From: Sipunculus nudus
Taxonomy: Eukaryota > Annelida > Sipuncula > Golfingiida > Sipunculidae
Length of the DNA stretch: 64,000 nucleotides
Reading direction: 5' to 3'
Assembly: GCA_026874595.1 (NCBI GenBank)
Contig: CM049311.1
Span: 22,064,676 to 22,128,675, forward strand
Shown here: in pieces, positions 37,649-48,587 of the stretch
Position numbering within the stretch: position 1 is the first letter of the stretch
Layout: the number at the start of each line of letters is the position of its first letter
Notes under the pieces: model-generated
Databases searched by the model: none
What the model saw: the letters and a program-made list of their open reading frames with translations, nothing else
What the model was told of the DNA's origin: nothing
Position numbers and translations under genes: made by a program

Positions 37649-37897
37649 ATGGCATGCTGCCTTATGGCTAGCTCAGATACAGGACTGTGTAGCACCGATT
37701 CGGCGCTGGACTGCAACCCCCACAGCCGGTACAGTTCTTCATCTGATGGGGAGGCTGTTGTGATTCGGCGACCGAGGAAGCGGAAGATACGATCTTTTGA
37801 TCGAAGGTTAGATTACAGACATCTCCCTATAGATTATAGACATCTCCCTCTAGATTATAGGCATCTACCTATAAATTACAGATATATCCCTACTTAG
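37649..37897 (+). CDS. Candidate small ORF (82 aa) with basic tract and YRHLP repeats
   Basis: ATG at 37649, stop TAG at 37895-37897. The protein starts MACCLMASSDTG, has a serine-rich middle (SRYSSSSDGEA), then the basic stretch RRPRKRKIRSFDRR at about residues 41-54 that resembles a nuclear localisation signal. It ends with four 7-residue repeats of the form (L/I)DYRHLP. The frame is open further upstream to 37496 without a clear ATG at its start. An AAG|GTTAGA donor-like site lies exactly where the repeats begin (about 37806), so the repeats could instead be intronic and the ORF a first coding exon. A TATA box and initiator precede the ATG. No family is recognised. Confidence 0.35.
   Translation: MACCLMASSDTGLCSTDSALDCNPHSRYSSSSDGEAVVIRRPRKRKIRSFDRRLDYRHLPIDYRHLPLDYRHLPINYRYIPT
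37808..37891 (+). repeat. 21-bp tandem repeat, four units
   Basis: Units at 37808, 37829, 37850 and 37871, each TA.A.ATTA.AG.CATCTCCCT-like. The unit is a multiple of three and stays open in the frame of the ORF above, encoding LDYRHLP-type heptads. Confidence 0.85.
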
Positions 37898-38623
37898 CGA
37901 TTATTTCTGCAAAGCATGTAAGCTACTCTTTACTATACAGCACAACCATCAGTCGTTTTTGTTACTGTGAGAATGCAAAAAGCCCAATCTCCTTATCACG
38001 TAAATTAATAACCGTACGTTGTATTTTAGGAACTGCATTTTTTTCCCTTGCGTGTACACTGTTTTATGAAGCACTGTCTTCTTTTCCGCTGGATTATGGT
38101 TGATTATCTGTCAGACAAATCTCCACAGACTTTGAACACTTTGCCGCTACTGTTTTGGGGATATATATTAAATCACAAAAGCTGGCTTGTATTTAGGTTA
38201 ACACCGTCAACACTGTTGGGTTTCTTTTTTAACGCGAGGTGCGGGCTGTTGCATGTTTTCCGGTTTTTACGATGCCATTTATGAGCGGAGATCATAAGTG
38301 CTAATCCATTCCGATGAAAAAGTACAAGAGTCCTTCAGATGTTCTTTCATATTGTTCGCGGATTTTTTAATGTGATCGTGAAACTCGGTCCTATTAAAGG
38401 CTCTGTGTAAAATCCCATTTGTCCAAGAAATCTGTATAATCTAAGTTTCTGCTAAGTCAATTAATATTATAAATAATGGTATTTGTATAGGAAAGAAATT
38501 GTTGTGAAATACACAGAATAACCAGGAATCGTGACACTCCTTGTCATCCGATTACTTCTCATGTATAATTGAATCGTTTAATTAAAATAATGTATATATA
38601 TATATATATTTTTATATATTAAT
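37898..38623. other. No gene supported
   Basis: AT-rich, with a short AT run at 38591-38610. No poly(A) signal clearly tied to the upstream ORF. Confidence 0.4.
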
Positions 38624-38632
38624 ATATTATAT

Positions 38633-38752
38633 GAAGCGAAAGTTAAGATAAACAGTGACGCCTTTTAGATAGACTAACTAGTTTATTAACACTAGTGTTA
38701 ATAAACTAGTTAATCTATCTAAAAGACGTCACTGTTTATCTTAACTTTCGCT
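38633..38752. mobile_element. Near-perfect 118-bp palindrome with apparent 9-bp target duplication
   Basis: The arms 38635-38693 and 38694-38752 are reverse complements at 57 of 59 positions with no loop. The centre is AACACTAGTGTT. Both mismatches are C/T transitions. ATATTATAT occurs directly outside on both sides (38624-38632 and 38753-38761), which fits a 9-bp target-site duplication of a foldback element. AT-rich context weakens that point. No coding capacity. Confidence 0.7.
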
Positions 38753-38761
38753 ATATTATAT

Positions 38762-39423
38762 AACTTATGGCTTCCCGCTTTGGTACAATATATCTGACAA
38801 ATAATGCCCATAAAATATGTTTATTTGTTAGTCCAAGTAAAGGCTATCTTTAGTTTGATATGTACAAAATATATTATATATATACAAATATAAACATAAA
38901 AAGTAGATACATCCGTTTCACGAAGTAAATGGATGAATAAAGACCATTCGAATTCTTTCACGAAAACGATGTGAGACCACGGCGACTGACTAGAGAAATA
39001 CTGCCGGAACGGAATCAACGATTATATTTCATCCCGGCAATTTCTTTGAAACGGTTCCATCTGTATGGTCAAGGGACTACATTGTATGGTTTAGGGTTAA
39101 TATCCAACGTCTGGCCGTCTGGGAGGGCCTTTCTCCGGGAGAATTTACCCGACTTTAATATCGGAGATGTGCAGTGGAGATGCTATTTTTTATTAGACAT
39201 GCACTCAACTGGTGATGAAGGCAGGGAAGACCGCTTCATCCTGAGATAGCCCGACAAAGAGCCAGACGAAAACTTAAACATGAGACGGGATTGCAGCACG
39301 ACATGTCGTTCTATAGATCATAGGAAGACGGGCAGTGGTCGCAGTACTCATCCCATATGTTGTATCAAAAACGAGCAAAAATCCTGACTGCTAACATTCC
39401 GTGAAGCAGATTTCCTTTTCCGC
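38762..39423. other. No gene supported
   Basis: An open frame of 92 codons (38971-39249) has no domain and no clear start context. Nothing else is recognised. Confidence 0.35.
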
Positions 39424-39540
39424 TCTCCTGTGAGCTATTGCTATGATGCTACGTACGCCGTCGTCAGTCGTCCGCCTGTAAGATACGTTTTCTTTCAACA
39501 ATGGTTGAATGGATTCCCTTGAACTTTTGTTTACTAACGT
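39424..39540 (-). repeat. Inverted copy of the GACGGA / CATAAGCTCAC repeat end
   Basis: TCCTGTGAGCTATTGCTATGATGC followed by CGCCGTCGTCAGTCGTCCGCC matches the reverse complement of the repeat end at 7490-7566. The left border is sharp; the right border is not determined. Confidence 0.6.
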
Positions 39541-39819
39541 ATGTGGATGTTAGGTCAGACAAAGACAGACTTGGTAGCACCACATAAGCTTTTTGCCTTT
39601 TTATGTATTTTTGGTGTTTTTTGTTTTTATCTCCGGACATTTTTGCACTTTGAGTAGAAAAAGGGTCCTTGTGTTACCAATCCAAACAGAGGCAATGTGT
39701 AAGAACTGGCAGATCCACATTTTTCAAATGGGGTGAATTATGAGTCTTTTTTTTAAATCAGATGCAAAAAAGAGATCTTTACAATATTTATTTGTTTAAA
39801 TTATGAATTTACTGAAAGA

Positions 39820-39830
<11 letters not shown>

Positions 39831-39873
<43 letters not shown>
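39831..39873. repeat. (AT)n microsatellite
   Basis: AT dinucleotide run flanked by GTGTGT on the left and GTACGTATGTATATATATAT on the right. Confidence 0.95.
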
Positions 39874-39878
<5 letters not shown>

Positions 39879-40580
39879 GTATGTATATATATATTCATAT
39901 CGAACGACGAATTTGTATTTTTGTATAGTTAAAAATACAGGTCAAGTAAAAAATGGGAATCGTCCTCACACATATATCCGTTATGATATATATGATTTTT
40001 CAAGATATTTCAATTCATTTTACGTTTCATTATACTGCCTGTATATACATATATTTCGATAACTTTATTTCAACTTATACGTTTTCATGGACAAGGACAT
40101 TCGACATAAGTGTTCTCTTACACTTGCTGAAAATTCAACTAGCATTCGTCTCATGCATATTTCATACGGCTTCCGTTGTGGCTGTAGAACAATAACATTA
40201 CGTGATAACAAACTTACAGGTCACCAGTCTCGAGTTCATTGCCTTAAGTAGATTTGGGATTTCAACTGTGTGTCTTATGATGGAATATATGGATCAAATT
40301 ATATTTTGGCTACACGATTCCCGCTATAGGTTCTTGTGTCAACCAATACCATGTCAAAACCTTGATTTTTCATACATGTTTTACTTCGTTGTCACGACTG
40401 AGACCCAGTATAATAATAGTCGATTGTTTGCATGGGCAGAGTTTGACTTGGTAATTTTAGTCATATATTGAATTGTAAACAATAATTGCATTCAGGACAG
40501 CGGCAAAACAATCCTTTTCGTCTTTCATCTGAAAGCAACATGAAATAGGGTTTGACCCGGCACACTTCATACACTGAAAG
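39874..40580. other. No gene supported
   Basis: Short frames rich in Tyr, Ile and Phe typical of AT-rich DNA. No exon supported. Confidence 0.4.
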
Positions 40581-41013
40581 CAGTGATGTATTCGAATCCA
40601 GACCGAGTTCGAGTGTAAGTCCGAGTCAACTGGAAACTGAGTGCCAGTCCGTTCAACACAATTAAACCACCATTTAAATAGAAATTTAAAAATGCATATT
40701 TTTGATAATCTTGTTTATTTTTATGATAGTTTCTTTTTAATGATGGTTTACACATACGTTACATTTTAATTTTTAATTACATTAAGCCCCCGATGCAGGG
40801 CTTACTCTTGGTAAATATGGCCTTTTTATCATGTTTTATTAATATTTATTAATGGGTACTAATTTATATTGTGTAAAAGAGGGGTTTTTTTTCTACGGGA
40901 CTTGAGCGGGACTCCATATAATTTTTCGAGTCCTTACCTCGTAGTCTGAGTATAAGTGTGAGTCCAGGACCCTAAAATTGGACACGAGTCCGGACTCGAG
41001 TCTTACATCAATG
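40581..41013. mobile_element. TIR element with GAGTCC-rich ends
   Basis: The left end CAGTGATGTATTCGAATCC and the right end GGACTCGAGTCTTACATCAATG are inverted repeats of about 30 bases (CA.TGATGTA..., then TCGARTCCRGAC...). Subterminal GAGTCC/GGACTC motifs recur on both sides. The terminal CA.TG resembles hAT-type ends, but no 8-bp target duplication is found, so the superfamily is uncertain. The interior is AT-rich and non-coding, making this a MITE-like, non-autonomous copy. Confidence 0.6.
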
Positions 41014-41019
41014 TTAAGA

Positions 41020-41085
41020 ACATCACAACCGATCAGCAAACAAAACCACCAAACAAACAAACACGGGTGAGAACATACAACATAA
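41020..41085 (+). mobile_element. (CAAA)n-tailed retroelement 3' end, copy 2
   Basis: AACCGATCAGCAAACAAAACC then ACAAACAAACACGGGTGAGAACATACAACATAAC-like sequence, matching the tails at 35545 and 42279. It directly abuts the TIR element on its left. Confidence 0.45.
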
Positions 41086-42278
41086 CTATTAGATAGGGAT
41101 GAATCGTTTCTAATGGAGTGTTATGAGGAAGACTTGATAATAGTTATAAGTCTAAAAGGATTCCTAAACCAAGATATTCACCTGTTATCGACTAATGTCT
41201 TTTCCCAAATTAAATTCATTGTCCATTCATAGTATGATTTCGTTCACGGCACATATACTGACTTAAAACTGAACACTTTAAATCTTGACGATAAAACGTA
41301 GGTACTTTCCTTTCGTATCAAATATATTGGAACTCTGTTGCATCAACCAGAACGCCTTTATTTTTTTATTGAGGCTGTATGGTGTGCTTAATTGGTTTTC
41401 AAAACTGTAACCTTTTTGTCGCAAAAATATCGATTAAGTACATAGAAAACAACATAATTTCGTTCCATACCATTTGCTCCATGAAGCCCTATGTTCTTAA
41501 TTCTTCTTAATGAAAGAATGCAAAAACAACCTAGACAGTCGGCCGGCAACAACTAGTCCATAACTCCATAATTCAGGTTAAGGCGGGGATAAATATTTTC
41601 TCAACGATTCCCTCTGAATCATTCTCCCCGGTAAACTCTGAATCAATCGAGCCCAAAATATCCAGCGACAAACACATTGAAGTCATCAATTCCCCTCTTC
41701 TGAGCTTCCGACCCGTAAACATTCGGAATTACCGTTATTGTAGGATATTGGTGCTTTCTTGCATCATGCGCTTGAATTCTTCTTCCGCCTAACATTTAAA
41801 TGGCCATGAAGTTAATAAAATAAAGTAGACGATATCGTTTATGATAAAATAAATTCATCAATACTATAACTAACAATGCGTTGATTGTGCTTCGCTGGCA
41901 GTATGGTTTAACGATTACAGGTCTTTAAACTTTAATTGCGTAAAGTTAGGTAAAATGATGTTCAAGAAAATATAGTTTCAGTGTTAAACTAAATTTACAA
42001 TTTCAACATGAAATCTACATTCTGAGGAATGCAAGCCTCTGCCATGTTTGGGTCATATTGTCGAATGCTCCCAGAACCGTGTTTGCATTCACTTATTCGG
42101 CCCGTATTCCAAGGTTCCTTGGTGCATAAGTGATTTCATTTCATGAATACTCCATGATGGCGTTCCTAAATCCAATTCATGAGCCTAATCTAAACCGAAT
42201 TCAAATAAATTCTACATAGACCCATTCTTAAACTGCCTTGGAGATTCCGTTTATGATTCCGTGAGTTATGGTTTGAAA
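41086..42278. other. No gene supported
   Basis: AT-rich DNA without recognisable features. Confidence 0.4.
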
Positions 42279-42352
42279 GAAAAAAAAAAAACAAACAAAC
42301 AAACACGCACACAAACGGGGATGAAAGTATACCCTCCTGGCGGAGGCAATGA
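42279..42352 (+). mobile_element. (CAAA)n-tailed retroelement 3' end, copy 3
   Basis: An A-rich run, ACAAACAAACAAACACGC, then ACGGGGATGAAAGTATACC and CTCCTGGCGGAGGCAAT. The CTCC..GGAG inverted pair is typical of this tail type. Confidence 0.45.
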
Positions 42353-44205
42353 CCTGATGGACGTTACTGCCATGATCTTTATAACACGAGCATCATTGCT
42401 TTTTTATCATCATCATTAGAGCATGGAAAAAAGTTATGATTCGTTGTGTGTACAACATATTCATAAAGTGAACAAATAATTGGTCTACTTTTTTGTCTAT
42501 AATTCCGCTGCAGAAGAAGACTCTTTTTTACCTCTGCAATTTCTATTTGAAAGTAAATCTAATCTCATGTTGGGGTAATTATGTCTTTAAAAAATATATA
42601 AAAAATGCGTGTGCTTGGCAAACTTGTTGTCCGCGTCAGAATTTATTGAAAAAAATTAAACCATGGAGAAAACCTTTATGTAAGCTACCCACTCTGTGAG
42701 TTGTAAATTGGTAATTTAAGATTTTTTCGTGTGCAATCGTTCAGCTTAGTGAACAAACAATGCCTGCATAAAAATCAGGTTTATATTGGTAATAATATAG
42801 CCTAAACTCAGCTGAATGCCTTCAGTGTAAGATTCTTGGTACAAGTATCTGTTGATGTACTTAGGATGTGTCAATACTCTCCATTCACTGTATAGTCAGT
42901 TTTACTTAAAATATAAGATTTATTCCAAAATTAATGACAGAGGACCATTTCAGGTGAATAAGCCGGGGACCTTTTTTTTCACAATCAATAAATATAAACA
43001 TCATATTAAGCTGGCAAACGTAGTTGCTCCAGCTATTCTAGTGGCGCCAGAGAGTATACTTTAAATAGGACCCTCAGGCTGCGCTTGTTCAGAAATAACT
43101 TGAGGAGAGACGGTTCGGGCCTGTTCAGCTCAACAGGGAGTGCTTTAAAACACCAGTCGTTCAATTGGTCTGGCTAATATTAAACGTCATATGTTTGATA
43201 TTTTTGAAGGGATAGTGGGGTTAGCACTGGATGTTCATGCAAACAGTAGTAATCTTACTTCTAATTCATTCCGCCAGAAGAATATGCGTACATCCCCGTT
43301 CGTGTGTGTGTTTGAATATTTGTTCACAACATAACTCACGTGAATCATAAACGGAATATCTAACATATACAGAGCATTTCGAAAATGGGCCAAGGAAGAT
43401 TGATTAGATTTGGATGAGGAACTGATACATGATCCGGATTCAGTAACGTCATCAAGGAATATACACAGATGTACAGTCACTTATGCATGAAATAAATGGG
43501 AATATGTGCCGAAAAGGTGAATGCGAATAAGTAAAGGCAAACACATGGCACAGGCTTGCATTCCTTAGAATGCAGATTTCTAGTTAGGCTGAAGTAAAAC
43601 AAGATTTTAATATGCTGAAGTTGGATTGTTCTTTATTAACTCAAGGGAAATCGTTGTTTGAGTGTGTTCTAGATATAGAAAAAGGCATCATTTGCATTAC
43701 TACGCAGTTGGAATCATGGGGTCACAATGTGGCCATTTTTGATGAGTCAAACATTGCAATCAATCTCGTTATATCTGATCTGGGGGGGGGGGGCAAAGGT
43801 ATTACGCGATTATCTTTGTTCGTTAGTTGGTTTGTTTGTTAGCAAATATACGTAAAAAGTAATGTATTAATTTTTATTCAATTTTAAAGATGTTCAGTTA
43901 AACAGCCAAGAAAAAGTCTATTAAATCTTTTAGATAAACTTGATCACATTTTTTTTTTGCATTCAAAGGCTCTTTTTGATATGTGAAGCAGGCAATTCCT
44001 GTGTCCGTGTATTCGAATCGCCCATTGATAGGCATTCATTTCATTTGAAGAATACGTGTTACTGAAGCGTGAAACAGCTTATACACATAAGTTGTTTAAA
44101 GTAAACGACTTTTAAGAATGTAAAAACTTGAACAACTATGAATGCTTTAAAGTTTTTTTTTTATTTAGCGTGTCTTTGTTTGTATAGATTTCAAAGGGAA
44201 TTAAA
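42353..44205. other. No gene supported; G12 tract at 43782-43793
   Basis: AT-rich. A run of twelve G bases interrupts the sequence at 43782-43793. Open frames are short and without domains. Confidence 0.4.
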
Positions 44206-44409
44206 ATGGGGTTAAAGTATGCTAGGCACCAATTAATGGCCCTGGTTTTTGCGCCGTTTATCTTAAACGCTTTGACAACGCGGGCACAGCAGCACGGCCC
44301 CGTCACCTTTTTTATCGGTGCAGCTGCCTCATCTAATCAAAATTTCCCAAATGGGCTTAATATAGTATTTACCCTGAATGAAACGCTATTACCAGCGGGC
44401 AATCGATAA
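44206..44409 (+). CDS. Candidate secreted peptide or first coding exon (67 aa)
   Basis: ATG at 44206 in a good start context (AAAATGG). Residues 1-29 read as a signal peptide: a basic start (KYARH), a hydrophobic core LMALVFAPFILNAL, then TTRA|QQ as a plausible cleavage point. The remainder (about 38 residues) has one N-glycosylation sequon (NET) and no cysteine. It ends at TAA 44407-44409. It could be a tiny secreted protein or a first exon whose donor is not obvious. Length alone is compatible with chance, so confidence is low. Confidence 0.25.
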   Translation: MGLKYARHQLMALVFAPFILNALTTRAQQHGPVTFFIGAAASSNQNFPNGLNIVFTLNETLLPAGNR

Positions 44410-45692
44410 ACTCTTTATTGACGGCAAAATAGTCGGCCGGCAGTTAATCCTTCAATGTGAACTTATGCTTCCCCTCCTGGATGAAATGTTTGGTTAATTG
44501 AATTTATGTCATGGCGACAACGAGTACAGCTACACCGGCTAAAGATAACCTACATGACACAGCGGAAACAGATGCCAATATTGAAAAGAATTATTGACTC
44601 GCAGGCTTATAACAGCGTGACGTAACCGATTCGCAAGCCAAACCATATACAATGATCCTTATCTCAAAACCGGGCCTTGAACCAGAATTCCTTTGCACCA
44701 AGCCGACCCGCCAGCCTTATCTTCATCAGATATAACGTGTCTATACGTTATGACGGGAACATCCTAAAACATATTTATCAATAATAAAACAGAAGGTTTT
44801 CATGTAAAACATAATGTATACCCAAGTATCTAGATATACTTTCAGCAGTTGGTGGTGCATTCCACACTGACGGTGTTATCAAGATTTGGTTCATGTTGCC
44901 ACTTGTAAGCCACTTTTGCTCATATTTGTTTTTTTTTTATGTTATTCAGAGGTATATTTTTGTTCACACAGAATTTTAGTATTTTAGACAAGGGACAGCA
45001 GAGATATAGGCCTTTAAATGTGAAGTTTGTACTATTACCCGTCTATTTTGAGTTTGTATATATTGCGTATTTATATGATATATTATGAATGAATTAAGAA
45101 TACATATATGTAAACAAATACAGAAATATAACAGAATGTTTGCAAATTCATATCGGAGCCAATTATATGCTGCACAGCCTAGATAAGAGAAGTCAATGAA
45201 ATTCAAACAGTTAATCATAGGTTAAATAGTGTTTTTTTTAAATGACGGGACAAAATTTTAAATTTGGAAATGCACTAATCCAGAATTAAAACTGCAAATT
45301 TCCATTTACTGAATCTGGTTATTAGTTTGAAGGGGTTGTCATTCTTTGTTTTCATAAATTCGGAATTCAATTCCTCTCAATTTCAAGTCCTTTCAATTTA
45401 GATTCTGGAGTGTTTCCGGACTGCTTGTTAACAAAAAAATTGTATCTTTGGTAAATTCAGGTTTTAAAATGAAGACAAATTCCAGGTTTTAAGTGTTCAT
45501 ATGTCATTGAAAACCAACCATGGGTTGCTGAAAATTAGGTAAAAATTCAGCAAAATCACAGGAACTTTTTTTCAGGGTTGGTTGCTTGTAACCTTAGAAC
45601 GTGAGCACACTGACTTATGTATAGAGACAACATTATATTGGGCGAGTTTCGGACTAGCTCAGTGTTTCAGTATATCTATTTAGACTTTGATA
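44410..45692. other. No gene supported
   Basis: AT-rich. Several AAATTCAGG-like motifs recur at 45260-45570 but no regular repeat can be defined. Confidence 0.35.
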
Positions 45693-46079
45693 TCAGAAAC
45701 TCTTAAAACACGGTAAATAATCCGGTTCTGTTCGCTTAAAAGCCCCGCTTCTATCAGAGTAGCCTGACAGCTTCATTGCCAGATTACGTGGGTGTTTAGT
45801 TGAATTCACACTTTCTGAAACTGACCAGACGGTCTTACCTGGTGCTGTTAACAAATCTACCAGCTTACTTACCAAAACAGGCGGCAGACACTGCAGGGCT
45901 TGTTGCTTGCAGCATCTGGCGGTGCTGCGGCCAATATACGTGCCGTGGTCCGGTGAGTTAATGACTAACAGAAGGCTGTCATAACATTTAACACGAAGGA
46001 AAGAAGCAACAGCATCATCATCTGTTTCAGAAAGGATGTTCGCTCGAATTGAGCCATCAAGAATATATGTTAAACCAAG
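45693..46079 (-). CDS. 128-codon open frame without ATG, possible exon
   Basis: The frame is open from just after TGA (46082-46080) to TGA (45695-45693). It has no ATG, so it would have to be an internal or terminal exon. Recognisable stretches are LSETDDDAVASFLRV, DHGTYIGRSTARCCKQQ and LLTAPGKTVWSVSES. A perfect minus-strand donor GTAAGTAAG lies inside at about 45872-45864. On the plus strand a GTGAGT donor-like site occurs at 45952. All three minus frames are open across the GC-rich part (45875-45960), so composition may explain much of this. No family recognised. Confidence 0.2.
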   Translation of the reverse strand, partial: LGLTYILDGSIRANILSETDDDAVASFLRVKCYDSLLLVINSPDHGTYIGRSTARCCKQQALQCLPPVLVSKLVDLLTAPGKTVWSVSESVNSTKHPRNLAMKLSGYSDRSGAFKRTEPDYLPCFKSF

Positions 46080-48586
46080 TCAGTCGGTGTCCATCCGTGC
46101 TAATGTTTCAGCATCCTAACGTTCAAACCGTTCCTGTCATTGTTGGCAGGTCGTTACCATTTGATTTCCGTTATTACTGTCAAAATAAATATATATCAAG
46201 CGTTCAAATATTCCAAAGAAAATATGAAATATATTTTGTTATATTTTAGTATTCGTTATATTCTTAGGCATGTTTTCAATTCTCTAAGTTCTTAAAACAA
46301 CTTCTGTTTGTTTATTAGTTGGCTTATTTCAGGGAACCAATATACGGCAGTTTCTATCATTCTTGGATATACATACACTGCTCAAATCTGTACATGGATA
46401 TCACACACACATATCTCAAAAAAAACTTTACGTGAACAGTGCTTCGGACTGAAGCAACCATAGATAATTTGTCTGTGTCTTAAATTGTTTGGCTTGATTT
46501 GTTCTTAATGGCGACCTATAACTAATAGTCAATAATTTTTCTATTACACATGCTATGGTCTATTTAAAAACCATCGTCCCAGTCAAACAAGGATGGCCCC
46601 GGTCCGCCTTTGGCGTGTGACGGTTTTGTGATGTTTATATACTGGGTATTTAAATATACAACGGTAGAGAATTAATAAAACGATATGGTAATGTTGATTG
46701 TTCATGCTTTGTCTTTATACACAGACCTCCACCAATCGATATACAGACATAATTGCTTTTGAAACCCTGTATTTCGGCCCGGAAGGTAAACAAATTCGAA
46801 TGGAAGTTTGTTCTTTTTTTCGCTGTCAGACCTGTCACAGTGTAATCCATATTATCAAATCAACAGGGCTTTGCAAGCGGGCAATGTATTGTCGCTAAGA
46901 GGTCAGTTTTATGTCTTTACTGCCAGACGTAGAATTGAACCACATGAAATGTTCAATATTAATTACATTTAGCAGTTGTTTCTCCATGTAATGTGATAAA
47001 AATTAAATAAAATCCTCGAACGATAAATTAAGTTATGATAAAAATTATGATGCTGTTGGTGTTGTTTTATAAACTGTTAACAATGATGTTATGATTCATT
47101 GCAATCAGGATTGCAATCTGGATTGGTTATATATATATATATATATATATATAAATGTTCCATTAAGTTATTATGCATAATCGTTCACCATCGCCAAAAT
47201 CATCCGCATCATCAATAGCATAATTTTTATTTATGGTTGTGTTAGGAAGAATAAGAGCCCATTTAAGGCGATGAATGCATAAAGCACTTAACAAATAGCA
47301 ATAATGTATCATTTGTTTACACTGTTAACATTGAATGAGTGAATAATCAGTTTCAGTATCATCGTGTCACGTTTTTTTTTCACTATAATAGATGAAACAT
47401 CTCGTGCTGTCACCAAGAATAAACATGTTAACATAGTACACTTGATGTAGCTCACGTTTTTTTTTGCCTGTCAGTCCTATATGATCTTGTGTGCACAGTG
47501 TCAAGGTGTTCCAGACCACATGTCATTCCCATTGAACTAGTCTTTTAGGAGAGTAACATATCAATACATCTCATGCATTTTTCATCTCAGCGCATCAGTA
47601 GGTCAGAGAACAAATATAACCCACTAATCTGGCAATCGCCGCCGTTTTAAATATTTACATCCAAACTAAACTGAGTATAGGGGCGCCATAATTGTGGGTC
47701 ATTTGTTTTCAAAGTAATAAGGAGATAAACATAATCAGTAATCGCTTTTGTTATATCAGACCTTTAAAAAAGTATGTTTATGACGTTAACCCTTGAATTC
47801 AATATATCAATAAGAAAATCACAAAGTGCCTTAGTTTTGTGGCTCAGAATCCTGATATCTTTTATGAGCACTTAAAATTGGGATCCTTTGGATCACCATT
47901 AGCCTCTACTCCCGATATGACATTCCTACACCAACGAGAAACACATCGGGAATGATCGGAAAACTACTTCCAGAAGAAGTTTGGAGGTAAGACAAGACCG
48001 TGGAACATTCGGAGAAGTGCTAAAAATAATGAGGGATGATCGGGATATAGTATCGGGACACATCGGTAGACTTCGGTGATAATCGGTAAAGCTTAGAAGT
48101 ATATCGTGATTCCTGATGTTCCACGAAGTCTATATCGTTGATTGATGTCATACCGACGTAACCCTGGTGTTATCCCATCGTGTTCTTCTTTTAAATTATC
48201 CGTTTAACTTCAGTTGTGTGAGAACACATGATTAACGATATGATGGACTGCAGAAGCTCTCCGTCGTAAAGAAAACTTAACTCCAAAATGTACCGTTGTT
48301 TTATCATTTAGTTGTCGTATATGTGATTAAATGTGTATTAGAGAAATAGTTTGAAAGGAAACTATGCAAGTCCTTATTTAGTTTCTACCAAACTACCACT
48401 GTTTTAAAAAGATAAAACCAACTATACAGCAGATGAGGAGTATGTTTATTCTTTTATGAACCTTAAGACAAACAGAGTATTTATTTAAGGCGCAGTTTCA
48501 TGTAATATGAGGAAAGGTCATATGACCTATCTTCAGTATAGTTGCCAACACTTTACGCGAGACGATAAGACCATGCCAATTTTATA
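46080..48586. other. No gene supported; short (AT)n at 47127-47153
   Basis: AT-rich DNA with one AT dinucleotide run of 27 bases. Nothing else is recognised. Confidence 0.4.
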
Positions 48587-48587
48587 A

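Noticed and set aside
45961-46035. Minus-strand MMMLLLLSFVLNVMTAFC signal-peptide-like frame
   Set aside because: It hits a stop immediately after the hydrophobic stretch and lies in another frame inside the longer open frame; no donor site rescues it.
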